From positions 277,399 to 341,398 of the forward strand of contig CANNCL010000004.1 of assembly GCA_947503155.1 (NCBI GenBank): a stretch of DNA of 64,000 nucleotides, given 5' to 3'. Positions 27,616 to 36,787 of this stretch are shown here, one piece after another (the stretch's first letter is position 1; every line of letters begins with the position of its first letter). The DNA comes from an uncultured Erythrobacter sp. (lineage in GTDB: Bacteria > Pseudomonadota > Alphaproteobacteria > Sphingomonadales > Sphingomonadaceae). The notes beneath the pieces are model-generated. The model had not been told where the DNA came from and did not search any database. It saw only the letters and a program-made list of their open reading frames with translations. Both the position numbers and the translations under genes were made by a program.

Positions 27616-28976
27616 TGGCCAACAGTAAAGCCGCCTCCAAATCCGCCTCCAAATCCGCCTCCAAATCAGTCGCCGCAAAGGCGCGCCTTGCCAAGATTTT
27701 CGGCGCTGTGAATGTCGGGTCATTCCGCATTTCTGCGATGATCATGGGGGAAACCGAAACCGGTGATCTGGTTGTGCTGGGATCGGGTCACCGCGCCAGT
27801 CAGGGTATCAAACGCGGCTATGTCACCGATATGAAGGCGGCGACCTATGCGATCCGCGATGCGGTGGAACGCGCGGAAAAGAACGCTGGGACCAGCGTGC
27901 AGAGCGTTTGGATCGCTTGCGCCGGTGCGGGGCTGAAAAGCACAGTCTCCAATGTCGAAATTGAGATCGGCGGGCGGCGTATTGAAGAGGAAGATGTTGA
28001 GCATCTGCTGATCGAAGCGCGCGATATGATTCAGCCTGATGGGCGGACAGTTCTGCATGCACAGCCTGCGCATTACACATTGGACGGGGCGCATGGCGTT
28101 GCCAATCCGCGCGGGCTTCATGCTGAACGGCTTGGCGTGGATGTGCATGTGATGCTGGCCGATGGCGCGCCGGTGCGCAACCTGATGGAAGCGGTCCAGA
28201 ACGCGCATCTTGAGGTCGAAGCGGTTGTCGCGGCGCCGCTTGCGTCTGGTTATGCGTGTCTTTCTGAGGAAGAGCGCGAACTTGGCGTGGCTCTGGTGGA
28301 AATCGGCAGCGATGTCACCAATGTGTCGGTCTTTGCCGCTGGAATGTTGCTGGGCCTGCGCGCGATCCCGATGGGGTCGGGCGATATTACGGATGCGGTT
28401 GCGAGTGCATTTGGCATCCGCCGCTTTCAGGCAGAGCGTTTGAAATGCGTCTCCGGCTCCGCCATCGCATCGCCCAGCGATCACCGCGAAATGATCCCGG
28501 TACACGGACCCAATGAAGGGGCAGGCGGCGAACCGTCCGGCCCGCAAGCACGCGGAGCGGATGATAAGAACCGCATTGCCCGCGCCGAACTCATATCGGT
28601 TATCACGCAAAGCCAAGCGCAGATCATCGGTGAAATCGGTAAAGCTCTGAAAGAAATGGGCTTTACGGGGGCGCGCGCGGGTCAGGTTGTGCTAACCGGC
28701 GGCGGCGCAGAGCTTGCCGGACTTGCCGAATTTACACAAAGCGCGCTGGCAATGCCGGTGCGGATCGGGCGCGCGCCAACGTTAACCGGCCTGCCAGAAG
28801 CGCATGCGACGCCGGGCTTTGCGGGATTGGCCGGCCTATGCCTTTACGCCGCAGAGGACCCCATCGACATCCGCACAATCGGTGCGCGTTTCACCAGCGG
28901 CGCCGCGTTCGGCAGCTCGATCGGAGCGACATTTGCGCTGTCCCGTTGGTTTAGAGCGGTGCGTGAATATTTCTAG
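27615..28976 (+). CDS. ftsA: Cell division protein FtsA
   Basis: This actin-like ATPase tethers FtsZ filaments to the membrane. The 453-residue protein has the phosphate-1-like segment GAVNVGSFRISAM, a KRGYVTDMKAA region of the SHS2 (1C) domain, VEIGSDVTNVSVFA, LTGGGAELAGL, and a C-terminal amphipathic segment LSRWFRAVREYF that fits the membrane-targeting helix. The N-terminus carries a SKSA-type repeat coded by three perfect 12-bp repeats (27631-27666). TAATG overlap with ftsQ. Confidence 0.94.
   Translation: MANSKAASKSASKSASKSVAAKARLAKIFGAVNVGSFRISAMIMGETETGDLVVLGSGHRASQGIKRGYVTDMKAATYAIRDAVERAEKNAGTSVQSVWIACAGAGLKSTVSNVEIEIGGRRIEEEDVEHLLIEARDMIQPDGRTVLHAQPAHYTLDGAHGVANPRGLHAERLGVDVHVMLADGAPVRNLMEAVQNAHLEVEAVVAAPLASGYACLSEEERELGVALVEIGSDVTNVSVFAAGMLLGLRAIPMGSGDITDAVASAFGIRRFQAERLKCVSGSAIASPSDHREMIPVHGPNEGAGGEPSGPQARGADDKNRIARAELISVITQSQAQIIGEIGKALKEMGFTGARAGQVVLTGGGAELAGLAEFTQSALAMPVRIGRAPTLTGLPEAHATPGFAGLAGLCLYAAEDPIDIRTIGARFTSGAAFGSSIGATFALSRWFRAVREYF
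27631..27666. repeat. Three perfect 12-bp tandem repeats within ftsA
   Basis: The unit CCGCCTCCAAAT occurs at 27631-27642, 27643-27654 and 27655-27666, encoding repeated Ser/Lys/Ala near the FtsA N-terminus. Being a multiple of three, copy-number change would keep the frame. Confidence 0.85.
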
Positions 28977-29172
28977 AATTTGCCAACTTGTTACAAGCGT
29001 AGGGATTCAAACACCGCGCTCTATGGTGTATGAGGGTTAATAGTCGCCTGTGGATAAGGAATTCTGCGGGATAACAGGCGCATTGCGAATGTGTCACAGA
29101 CATTAAGACGTAGGAAAGCCGCGCAAAATTCGGAGCGCTAATGCCCGAAACTGCGTCTGGAGGAATAAAGCG
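28977..29172 (+). promoter_or_regulatory. ftsZ leader with own ribosome-binding site
   Basis: This 196-base gap is the only sizeable one in the dcw cluster, so ftsZ probably has a promoter of its own. It holds one GANTC site (29004-29008), an inverted repeat CGCCTGT/ACAGGCG (29045-29051 and 29074-29080) and a strong GGAGG at 29159-29163, 7 bases before the ATG. No -35/-10 pair is convincing. Confidence 0.5.
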
Positions 29173-31089
29173 ATGAGCATCAATATTGGACCAGCAGGCA
29201 CTGACGATCTGCGCCCTAAGATCACCGTAATCGGGGTTGGCGGCGCAGGCGGCAATGCGATTGGCAACATGATCGCCTCTGAAATCGAAGGCGTCGAATT
29301 TATCGTCGTCAACACTGACGCGCAGGCATTGAGCACCAGCTCTGCCGAAACGCGCATTCAGCTTGGGCCAGACATCACTGGTGGTTTGGGCGCGGGTGCC
29401 CGGCCCGAAGTCGGCAAAGCAGCCGCCGAAGAGACGGTCGCTGACATCGAAGCCGCGCTCGAAGGCGTGAACATGGTCTTCATCGCCGCAGGTATGGGCG
29501 GCGGCACCGGCACCGGCGCTGCGCCCGTGATCGCGGAAGCGGCACGGCGCAAAGGCGTGTTGACCGTAGGTGTGGTGACGAAACCGTTCCTGTTCGAAGG
29601 CACGCGGCGGATGCGCGCGGCAGAGGCTGGCATCGCCGAATTGCAGGATCACGTCGACACGCTGATCGTGATCCCGAACCAAAACCTGTTCTTGGTCGCG
29701 AAACCAGAGACAACATTCAAAGAAGCGTTCGAACTTGCCGACGAAGTTCTGCAACAAGGCGTTCGTTCGATCACCGATCTGATGGTGATGCCGGGCCTCA
29801 TCAATCTCGATTTCGCTGATGTCCGCTCTGTCATGAGCGAAATGGGCAAGGCGATGATGGGCACAGGCGAGGGCGAGGGCGAGAACCGCGCGCTCGACGC
29901 GGCGGAAATGGCGATCGCCAACCCGCTGCTCGACGGTGTCAGTATGCAAGGAGCCAAAGGTGTAATCATCTCGATCATCGGCGGCGAAGATATGAAGCTG
30001 ATGGAAGTGGATGAGGCCGCGAACCATATTCGCGATCTGGTTGACGAAGATGCCAACATTATTTGGGGCAGCGCATTTAACCCTGACCTTTCCGGCAAAA
30101 TCCGCGTTTCTGTGGTGGCAACCGGCATTGAACAGACCGCGGGCGGTGAAACACCGCGGACCAATCCTTCGTCTTTGTCTAGCTCGCGCGCGCCAAAACG
30201 GCCTGTGTTGGACCTGACGGGCGGCACTGAGGGCGCAGCGGCAAGCGCGGCTGAAATGGCTTTGGACGCTGAGCCTGAGCCCGCATCAGAGCCGGTCATC
30301 GAGCTTACACCCCCAAGCGCGCCGGTCATTCCCGACCCGGTCACAGAAGCGATGGCGGCTGAAGACGAATATGACGATCAGGATCACGCTGACGACCAAG
30401 ATGACGATCACGCTGAGGAGCATTCTGACGAGCTTGAGGCTGACGACGGCCCTAGTGCGGGGAATGAACCCTTCGATCTGAGCGGTATGCAGGCCGGCGA
30501 TGAAATGGGTGACGACGGCGATGATGTGGACGGTATTGTCGATCCACTGGCCGGGCTTCGCGGGGCGGAGGAAGAGGATGGTCTCGACGAAACACTCGAT
30601 GATCCTGCTGATGACAGCCATTTTGGCAGCGCAGCCGATGACGGGTTTTCCGGCAGCCTAGATGGGCCAGCGGCCGAAACAGATAGCGAAGATGGCGGCG
30701 AAACGCTCGAACTCGGCGGCGACTATGCCGAATATCAAGAGCTTGGCACCGATGAGCAAAGCGATGGCGAACTAGGCGAAGCGCAAGATGACTTGCTTGC
30801 CGATGCCGACCGATTGGCTGCGGAGAATAAGCCGGTTGAGGCGCGCCTTGGCGGCGGACGCCGTGCTGGTATTCTGGGGTCTGGCGGCGATGCCGCAGAT
30901 GCGGGCGGCGCTGCGTCTTCTGGTGGAAGCGGATCAGGTGGGGGAGCCGCTGGCGGCAGCACCCTGTTCGAACGCATGGCCAATCTCTCGCGTTCATCCA
31001 GCTCTGACGAAGACGATGATGATGAAGACGGCGATGATGCGCCCGCACTCAGCATCCCGCGTTTTCTGGGCCGGCAAAACAATCAATAA
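29173..31089 (+). CDS. ftsZ: Cell division GTPase FtsZ with very long acidic linker
   Basis: The tubulin homologue that forms the Z ring. The globular domain (about 12-319) has [12 protein letters not shown], the tubulin signature [12 protein letters not shown] and NTDAQAL. A linker of roughly 300 residues follows, very rich in Asp/Glu/Gly/Ala, and then the C-terminal FtsA/ZipA-binding peptide [11 protein letters not shown] at the end. At 638 residues it is much longer than E. coli FtsZ (383) and longer than Caulobacter FtsZ (508); all the extra length is linker. The reading frame is intact and ends in the conserved peptide. Confidence 0.96.
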   Translation: MSINIGPAGTDDLRPKITVIGVGGAGGNAIGNMIASEIEGVEFIVVNTDAQALSTSSAETRIQLGPDITGGLGAGARPEVGKAAAEETVADIEAALEGVNMVFIAAGMGGGTGTGAAPVIAEAARRKGVLTVGVVTKPFLFEGTRRMRAAEAGIAELQDHVDTLIVIPNQNLFLVAKPETTFKEAFELADEVLQQGVRSITDLMVMPGLINLDFADVRSVMSEMGKAMMGTGEGEGENRALDAAEMAIANPLLDGVSMQGAKGVIISIIGGEDMKLMEVDEAANHIRDLVDEDANIIWGSAFNPDLSGKIRVSVVATGIEQTAGGETPRTNPSSLSSSRAPKRPVLDLTGGTEGAAASAAEMALDAEPEPASEPVIELTPPSAPVIPDPVTEAMAAEDEYDDQDHADDQDDDHAEEHSDELEADDGPSAGNEPFDLSGMQAGDEMGDDGDDVDGIVDPLAGLRGAEEEDGLDETLDDPADDSHFGSAADDGFSGSLDGPAAETDSEDGGETLELGGDYAEYQELGTDEQSDGELGEAQDDLLADADRLAAENKPVEARLGGGRRAGILGSGGDAADAGGAASSGGSGSGGGAAGGSTLFERMANLSRSSSSDEDDDDEDGDDAPALSIPRFLGRQNNQ

Positions 31090-31222
31090 TTCGCGCGCGG
31101 AATTCTAAAACGGAATTCTGAGCCGGGCTGAAAGTCGCTTTACCCGGCGCGCCGTGCGGTTCGCCCTGCGTTCAGGGCGCGCGGGCTAGCCTTGATCCAA
31201 ATTTCGGTTAGCGGACCTGTTT

Positions 31223-32770
31223 GTGAGAACCTTTTTTATCTTGGCCAGCTTGGCCGTATTTGCCGCGCCTCAGATTGCGCCAGCACCGCTGCGCGCACAG
31301 GCCCCAACTGCGCGCGAAGTAGTGCAGCCGCTCCCATCGCCAGAAGTGCAACGCCTTAACCGCGCACTTCTGGAATTGGCTCGCCGACCGCGCCGATTGA
31401 GCGCTCTGCTCGAAGCCGGAGATGCTTCGCTGGCGGTCAATGATCATGACGCGGCGATTGGTTTTTATGGCCGCGCGGCAGAAATTGAACCGGACGATCC
31501 GCGCGTTAAGCTGGGTTTGGCGCGGGTTTATTTGCGCTCTGGCCGTCCGGTAGAGGCGATCCCATTGTTCAACGCCGCGCGCAGCGCCGGAGCGCCCGCG
31601 CGCGATGTGCTGAGCGATTCTGCGCTCGCTTTCGATTTGGTCGGCGATCAGGCGTCGGCTCAGACCGCTTATGCCCGCGCGATCGAACTGAACCCCGGCG
31701 ACGATGAAGCGCGCCGCCGATTGGCGCTCAGCTACGCGATTTCCGGCAATGAAGATGGCTTTCAAACCATTCTGGCCCCGCTCATAGAAGCGCGCGACGT
31801 TGCGGCATTTCGTGCGCGCGCCTTTGGCCTTGCGATTATGGGGGAACAAGAACGTGCGGAAGGTATCGTTGATGCGGTGATGCCGCGCGATCTGGCGACG
31901 CGGATCAATCCTTATCTCGCCTATATGCCGCGCCTCACACCGGCGCAACAGGCCGCCGCAGCCAATCTCGGCATATTCCCGCGCGCCGCCGATATCGGGC
32001 GCGAAAATCCGCGAATTGCCCGCTTTGCCCGCGAAGGCGCGGCGGGCGCGCTGTTGGAACCGGCTGGCACGCCATTGGGGTCGCCGCCCATTGCCGCCGA
32101 TGCAAGCAGCACTCAAAGCAGCGCCATCGAAACCGTCACGCAGGAGGTTGTGCAATCGCAACCCGAACCGGCTGACACAAATGCGGTTTTCGCCGCGGCA
32201 GAGCCCCAAAATGTGCCTGATCCGTCCGCGCGTCCCGGCTTTGACTTAGCGCGTTCGACTGAGACTGCGCCAGCGAGTGCCGCTTTGCCCCAGATTGCGA
32301 CCACGCAAACCACGCAAACCACGCAAACCGCAGAAACCGTTCAGCAACCCGCCGCAAGCGTTGCAGACGCATTCGCCGATCTTGGCGGCGGCGAAATGCC
32401 GAATGCACGGCCAACCGGCCAAGCGGTTGATATCGCCGCCATCGATGTCCCGCGAGAGGCGCGCCCAGAACCGGAGGCTGCCGAACCAGCAGAGCCAGAA
32501 CATCCGCGCCGCATCTGGGTGCAATTGGCCACCGGGCGCGATGTTTCGGCATTGCGGTTTGATTGGCGGCGTTTTAACCGGCGCGCACCAGACTTGCTCG
32601 GTAATTTTGAGCCGCATGTTACCCCGTGGGGCCAGGCTAACCGTTTGTTGGCAGGTCCGCTGGATAGCCGCGCCGATGCGCGGGCATTGATCAATGCTCT
32701 GGCGCAAGAGGGTGTGGACACTTTCGCCTATACAAGTCCAGAAGGCACGGAAATACAGCAGCTTAGATAG
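31223..32770 (+). CDS. Periplasmic TPR and SPOR domain protein
   Basis: The 515-residue protein has a signal peptide (about 1-26, ending LRAQA), TPR-like helices at about 60-185 (NDHDAAIGFYGRAAEIEPDDPRV and AYARAIELNPGDDEARRRL are typical), a low-complexity Ala/Pro/Thr/Gln stretch including a TTQ repeat, and a C-terminal SPOR domain (about 435-515; IWVQLATGR to RALINALAQEGVDTF). SPOR domains bind septal glycan strands lacking stem peptides, so a role at the division site is likely. GTG start at 31223. It follows ftsZ by 133 bases that contain a hairpin (31162-31179). Confidence 0.82.
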   Translation: MRTFFILASLAVFAAPQIAPAPLRAQAPTAREVVQPLPSPEVQRLNRALLELARRPRRLSALLEAGDASLAVNDHDAAIGFYGRAAEIEPDDPRVKLGLARVYLRSGRPVEAIPLFNAARSAGAPARDVLSDSALAFDLVGDQASAQTAYARAIELNPGDDEARRRLALSYAISGNEDGFQTILAPLIEARDVAAFRARAFGLAIMGEQERAEGIVDAVMPRDLATRINPYLAYMPRLTPAQQAAAANLGIFPRAADIGRENPRIARFAREGAAGALLEPAGTPLGSPPIAADASSTQSSAIETVTQEVVQSQPEPADTNAVFAAAEPQNVPDPSARPGFDLARSTETAPASAALPQIATTQTTQTTQTAETVQQPAASVADAFADLGGGEMPNARPTGQAVDIAAIDVPREARPEPEAAEPAEPEHPRRIWVQLATGRDVSALRFDWRRFNRRAPDLLGNFEPHVTPWGQANRLLAGPLDSRADARALINALAQEGVDTFAYTSPEGTEIQQLR

Positions 32771-32974
32771 AAAATCGAGGTCATCCCCGGCTTTCTTTGC
32801 ACAAGCTTTGAACAGGTGAAATGGGTTCTCCCCAGCGCGCCGAACCCGCCGCATTGCCAAGGTGCGGGGTTAACGGGCATTTGCATTGCCGATGCAAAAC
32901 ACAGCCCCCCTATTCGCCGCTTCTTGGCCATCAGCCTGTCTTCGGGCCGCCCTTGCCACGCCAATGGTTCGGTC

Positions 32975-33481
32975 ATGAGACAGCGCGAGGCCGAATATAC
33001 AGCGAATGAAGACGCCGCACCGGTCGACATGCTCGCCGCCCTGTTTGAGGCGCGCGGTTGGGACTGCGAAGTGGTCGCCGATGATGAGATGGTCGGCGAA
33101 GTGCAGGGCAGCTGGACCAAATATCAGTTGCGCGCGGTTTGGCGCCGCGGTGACAATGTCCTGCAATTTCTCTGTTTGCCCGATATTCGCGTCACGGATG
33201 ACAAACGCACCAATGCGCATGAATTGCTCACCCTTGTGAATGAACAGATGTGGCTGGGCCATTTCGACATTTGGTCGAACGGCGATGTGCTGCTCTATCG
33301 CCACGGGGTTTTGTTGGGGGATGAGGGGACGCTTTCGCTCCAGCAGGCTCAAGCTTTGGTGGAATGCGCGATTGATGAATGCGACCGTTTCTATCCAGCG
33401 TTCCAATTTGTGCTGTGGGGCGACAAGAGCCCGCGCGAAGCCTTGGATGCGGCGATGGTTGACGCGGCAGGGGAAGCGTAG
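32975..33481 (+). CDS. YbjN domain-containing protein
   Basis: A 168-residue cytoplasmic protein of the YbjN family (type III secretion chaperone-like fold), seen from the segments MLAALFEARGWDCEVVADDEMVGE, LQFLCLPDIRV and VNEQMWLGHFDIW...LLYRHGVLL. Function is not established; YbjN proteins affect stress tolerance and motility in enterobacteria. The ATG at 32975 is chosen because the domain starts soon after; the open frame runs upstream to 32816, but that segment shows no family sequence. Precedes proC by 30 bases, probably one transcript. Confidence 0.8.
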   Translation: MRQREAEYTANEDAAPVDMLAALFEARGWDCEVVADDEMVGEVQGSWTKYQLRAVWRRGDNVLQFLCLPDIRVTDDKRTNAHELLTLVNEQMWLGHFDIWSNGDVLLYRHGVLLGDEGTLSLQQAQALVECAIDECDRFYPAFQFVLWGDKSPREALDAAMVDAAGEA

Positions 33482-33511
33482 CCATCTGAGAGATGAAAGG
33501 TGGACGGCGCT

Positions 33512-34321
33512 ATGGCTCAGTTCAATCAGCTTCTGATTATCGGATATGGCAATATGTCGGGCGCAATGCTCGCGGGATGGCTGTCCGCTGGGGTGGAGCC
33601 AGCCCGGTTTGCGGTGCTCAACCGGTCGCAAAAGGACGTGCCAGAGGGCGTGACGCAATATCGCAGCGTTGAAGAAGCGCAGCGCGCGGGCACACATGAC
33701 GCGATCATGCTGGGATTTAAACCGCACCAATTGGGCGATGTTGCTCCTGATTTTCAGGGATTGGCGCGCGGCAAGCCGGTCTATTCGCTGCTGGCCGGAT
33801 TGACGGCAGATCAGCTCAGCCGCGCTTTTCCAGAGGCCGCTGCGCATATTCGGGTGATGCCCAACCTTGCCTGCCGCATCAACAAATCGCCGATCATCTT
33901 GTTTGAAAGCGGGCTAACTGAGGAACAGCGCGGCGGCGCGTTCGCATTCTTCGATATGCTCGGAAACGCGGTTTGGTTGGCGGATGAGAGCAAGTTTGAC
34001 CTTGCCACTGCGCTGGCCGGATCGGGGCCGGGATTTGTGTACCGCTTTATTGACGCGCTGGCGGCGGCCGGGGCGCAATTGGGGCTGGATGCAGAGCAAG
34101 CCGGCAGTCTGGCGCTTGCAATGGTCGACGGGGCTGCGTCGCTGGCTGCGGGGGCCGATATTTCACCGGCAGAGCTGGCCGACCGCGTTGCCAGTCCGGG
34201 CGGGATGACGCGCGAGGGGCTGAATGTGCTCGACGCAGATCAGGCGCTTGCAGAGCTGTTGACGCGCACTTTGCGCGCGACCAGCAATCGCGGCGCAGAA
34301 TTGTCAGCGGGCGGGAACTAA
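33512..34321 (+). CDS. proC: Pyrroline-5-carboxylate reductase
   Basis: It catalyses the last step of proline synthesis. The 269-residue protein has the dinucleotide loop IIGYGNMSGAMLAGW, the conserved MPNLACRINKSP (usual MPNTPA) and the C-terminal signature ELADRVASPGGMTREGL. The MPNLACRIN variant at the substrate site differs from the common MPN(T/L)P(A/C). The start is ATG 33512, with GGTGG 8 bases upstream; a GTG at 33500 is the alternative. Partner gene proB is at 40-41 kb. Confidence 0.92.
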   Translation: MAQFNQLLIIGYGNMSGAMLAGWLSAGVEPARFAVLNRSQKDVPEGVTQYRSVEEAQRAGTHDAIMLGFKPHQLGDVAPDFQGLARGKPVYSLLAGLTADQLSRAFPEAAAHIRVMPNLACRINKSPIILFESGLTEEQRGGAFAFFDMLGNAVWLADESKFDLATALAGSGPGFVYRFIDALAAAGAQLGLDAEQAGSLALAMVDGAASLAAGADISPAELADRVASPGGMTREGLNVLDADQALAELLTRTLRATSNRGAELSAGGN

Positions 34322-34384
34322 ACACGCCGTTAAGCATATCATCTATGAAACTGAACGAATTTCGACGAAGTGCGTGTGGTTTTG

Positions 34385-34413
34385 CTTGAAAAAGCGTCAC
34401 AAAACACCGATAT
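34385..34413 (+). promoter_or_regulatory. Candidate heat-shock (RpoH-type) promoter
   Basis: CTTGAAA at 34385-34391, a 15-base spacer and CCGATAT at 34407-34413 resemble a sigma-32 promoter. It lies 56 bases upstream of the Bax-inhibitor-1 gene. Confidence 0.3.
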
Positions 34414-34468
34414 TGATGAGTATATGACGCGTATCGTCGCGTCCGGATTGCAAGATAAGGGATCCATA

Positions 34469-35212
34469 ATGGCTGATTGGAAAGATACGCAGCGCTCTGG
34501 CCAAGGTTTTGGTTCAGTTCCGCGCGCGGGCGGCGATATGCAAAGCCGCGCGAATTATGATGAGGGCCTGCGTTCATACATGCTCTCAATCTACAACTAC
34601 ATGGCCTCTGGCGTTTTGCTGACCGGTATCGTTGCGATGCTGACGGCGACGACTGGGCTGACGATGGCGTTCATCGGAACGCCGCTGCAATGGGTTATTG
34701 CTCTGGCTCCGCTGGCCTTTATCCTCGTGATGAATTTCGGCCTTCACAAGATGAGCCAAACGACGCTTCAGATGGTCTTCTGGGCATTTGCGACCGTTAT
34801 GGGCGTGTCGATCTCGACGATCTTCCTGATCTATACGATCGATTCCATCGCGGTGACGTTCTTCGCAACCGCTGGCGCGTTCGCAGGGCTTTCGCTGTGG
34901 GGTTACACGACGAAGAAAGACATCTCAGGTTGGGGCAGCTTCCTCATCATGGGTGTGATCGGATTGATCATCGCCATGGTCATCAACATATTCCTCGCTT
35001 CTGAAACGATGAGCTTCGTGATCAGCGGCCTCGGTGTGCTGATCTTCGCTGGCCTCACCGCCTATGATACGCAGCGTCTGAAGAACCAATACCAATATCT
35101 CCAAGGAACGGAGATGATGGGTAAGGCCGTGATTATGGGGGCGGTCAATTTGTATCTCGACTTCGTCAACATGTTCATGTTCCTGCTGAACTTCCTCGGC
35201 AGCCGCGAGTAA
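34469..35212 (+). CDS. Bax inhibitor-1/YccA family membrane protein
   Basis: A 247-residue polytopic protein with about seven membrane helices and the UPF0005/BI-1 signature region near GLTAYDTQRLKNQY and the final LYLDFVNMFMFLLNFLG. In E. coli the relative YccA is a substrate and modulator of the FtsH protease; bacterial BsYetJ conducts calcium. The start at 34469 has AAGGGA 6 bases upstream and gives MADWKDTQ; a longer reading to 34370 is unsupported. Ends just before a strong terminator. Confidence 0.88.
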   Translation: MADWKDTQRSGQGFGSVPRAGGDMQSRANYDEGLRSYMLSIYNYMASGVLLTGIVAMLTATTGLTMAFIGTPLQWVIALAPLAFILVMNFGLHKMSQTTLQMVFWAFATVMGVSISTIFLIYTIDSIAVTFFATAGAFAGLSLWGYTTKKDISGWGSFLIMGVIGLIIAMVINIFLASETMSFVISGLGVLIFAGLTAYDTQRLKNQYQYLQGTEMMGKAVIMGAVNLYLDFVNMFMFLLNFLGSRE

Positions 35213-35271
35213 GTCGCTGGCGCAAGGCGCTCGCTTGGGACCACATTCCCAAGCAAACTGTTGAAACAACG

Positions 35272-35310
35272 ATGCCCGGGGCCTTTCATAGGCTTCCGGG
35301 CATTTGTTTT
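35272..35310 (+). terminator. Rho-independent terminator after the BI-1 gene
   Basis: ATGCCCGG (35272-35279) pairs with CCGGGCAT (35296-35303), with an inner GCCT/AGGC stem, followed by TTGTTTT. An 8-bp hairpin without a T run, GCTTGGGA/TCCCAAGC (35233-35254), precedes it. Confidence 0.85.
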
Positions 35311-35494
35311 GTTATCCGTCCAATCTAACAAGGCAGACTAACAGTGGACCGCCGCAGGTGTTACAGACTTGCAGGGCCGATGCTTCAGCCCAGAGCAAGG
35401 GTTGGGGCGCGATGGTTGGTTTGCGAAGTTGAGCGCGCTTTGATGGCCGCGCAGCTTTGGGTGTTGGGGCAATGATTTGAGAGACGGTTCTGGT

Positions 35495-36430
35495 ATGATA
35501 AATACGGTCAAGAAGGCGATTTCTGGTGCGCCGGTAAAGATCACTGCGACTGCGGTGACGATTGCTTTGCTCGGGGCATGCACGGCGCCCGCGCCGCTGC
35601 CTCCGCCTCCGCCCCCTCCTCCCCCGCCGCCGCCGCCGGTTCAAACGACACCGTATCGCCCGCTGCCACCGGGCGGGGCTGCTTATGTGATGACCATTCC
35701 GGGCAAGAATTTGTTTGGTAAGCGTCAAACCATCAATCGCGGACTATCGTCAGATGAGCGTGTTTGGCACTTTCGGTCGGCTTGGAACGTCGCCGCGCTC
35801 AATTGTGTTGCCGCGCGCTATGAACCCATCCTCACCGCCTACAGCGCCTATATCAGCGACCATGCCGATGCGCTGGGCGAAGTGAACGACCGGATCGATG
35901 CCGAATATCGCCGCGAAGAAGGCGCACGGCGTGCGGGTATTCTCGCGCGCGAAGAACAAATGACTTCGGTCTATAATTTCTTTGCCTTGCCGCCTGCGCG
36001 TTCGCGTTTTTGCCGGGCGGCGCTTGATATCTCAAACCGGGCGATGTTGGCACCAATGGACCCAATCGAATTTGCGAAAGACAATTTCGACACGATTGAG
36101 GAGCCGTTTGAAACCTTCTTCGAAGAATATGAGCAATATCAGCGCAATTCGGCCGCTTGGGATGCGCGATATGGCGACCGTTTCGGCCCGTCACAGCCCG
36201 GCTGGGTCGCCGTTCAACGCGCGCGCGCCAACGGCATCGCTGTGCCAACCGTCACCAGCAGCCCTGCATCCACTTTGGCATCGCCTTCGGCCCCGGCCAG
36301 CGCTGTCGTCGATCCAGCAACCGGTGCGGCGGTTCCTGTTGTGCCAGTGGAGGAAGGCTTCATCTCGCAACCTGTGGTCGAACCCGTGGCAAGCGATGAA
36401 GGCGGCGATCAAAGCAGTTCTTCGCAATAG
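35495..36430 (+). CDS. Polyproline lipoprotein of unknown function
   Basis: A 311-residue protein with a signal segment (about 14-29) ending in the lipobox LLGAC, then a run of 13 prolines, then a helical domain (about 85-240) with two cysteines (NCVA and RFCRA) and Glu/Arg-rich helices, and an Ala/Ser/Pro/Glu-rich tail. No family recognised. The ATG at 35495 is preferred over a TTG at 35477. The proline run directly after the lipid anchor looks like a spacer through the periplasm or cell wall. Confidence 0.75.
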   Translation: MINTVKKAISGAPVKITATAVTIALLGACTAPAPLPPPPPPPPPPPPPVQTTPYRPLPPGGAAYVMTIPGKNLFGKRQTINRGLSSDERVWHFRSAWNVAALNCVAARYEPILTAYSAYISDHADALGEVNDRIDAEYRREEGARRAGILAREEQMTSVYNFFALPPARSRFCRAALDISNRAMLAPMDPIEFAKDNFDTIEEPFETFFEEYEQYQRNSAAWDARYGDRFGPSQPGWVAVQRARANGIAVPTVTSSPASTLASPSAPASAVVDPATGAAVPVVPVEEGFISQPVVEPVASDEGGDQSSSSQ

Positions 36431-36470
36431 GCGGGCTTGCGAAGGCGTCTAAGGACGTTTAACCGCCAAA

Positions 36471-36664
36471 GCACACTTCGGTAACGGGAATGCGGTGCGC
36501 GCTGTGCCTTTTGGCAAATGTGCAAATCCGCGGCTGTCCCTGCAACTGTAAGCGGTGAGTTTTTGTCTCATGTACGCCGGCAAGGCGCACAGCCACTGAA
36601 CGCAAGTTTGGGAAGGTGAGACAGCGATATCGACCCGTGAGCCAGGAGACCGACCGAAGCGTGT
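36471..36664 (+). ncRNA. Cobalamin (B12) riboswitch
   Basis: The leader carries the conserved core in order: GGGAA near 36486, AATCCG (36525-36530), the B12 box GCTGTCCCTGCAACTGTAAG (36533-36552), AGCCACTG (36591-36598), GGGAAGG (36610-36616) and GTGAGCCAGGAGACC (36637-36651). An outer P1 stem pairs ACACTTCGG (36473-36481) with CCGAAG-c-GTGT (36654-36664). It lies upstream of a BtuB-like gene, as B12 riboswitches often do, and would lower its expression when adenosylcobalamin is plentiful. Confidence 0.95.
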
Positions 36665-36732
36665 CGCTTGTGGCTTGGTTCAGGGATTGATCCGGCGCGG
36701 AAAACTTTCGTTTCGAGCGACGACTGAGATGA

Positions 36733-36787
36733 CCGTGGGGCGTTCCCCGCGGCCAATGTTGTTGCTTATTCGAAAGGGATTTCGAAC
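36733..36787 (+). promoter_or_regulatory. Riboswitch expression platform with RBS hairpin
   Basis: Two hairpins follow the aptamer. The first is CCGTGGGG/CCCCGCGG (36733-36752), not followed by a T run. The second is a perfect 7-bp stem, TTCGAAA (36769-36775) with TTTCGAA (36780-36786), whose 4-base loop GGGA is the ribosome-binding site, directly before the ATG at 36788. This suggests control at translation rather than by a terminator. Confidence 0.6.

Noticed and set aside
28951..30027. Minus-strand open frame of 358 codons over ftsZ
   Set aside because: Antisense to the FtsZ GTPase domain and leader; His/Arg-rich composition typical of shadow frames.
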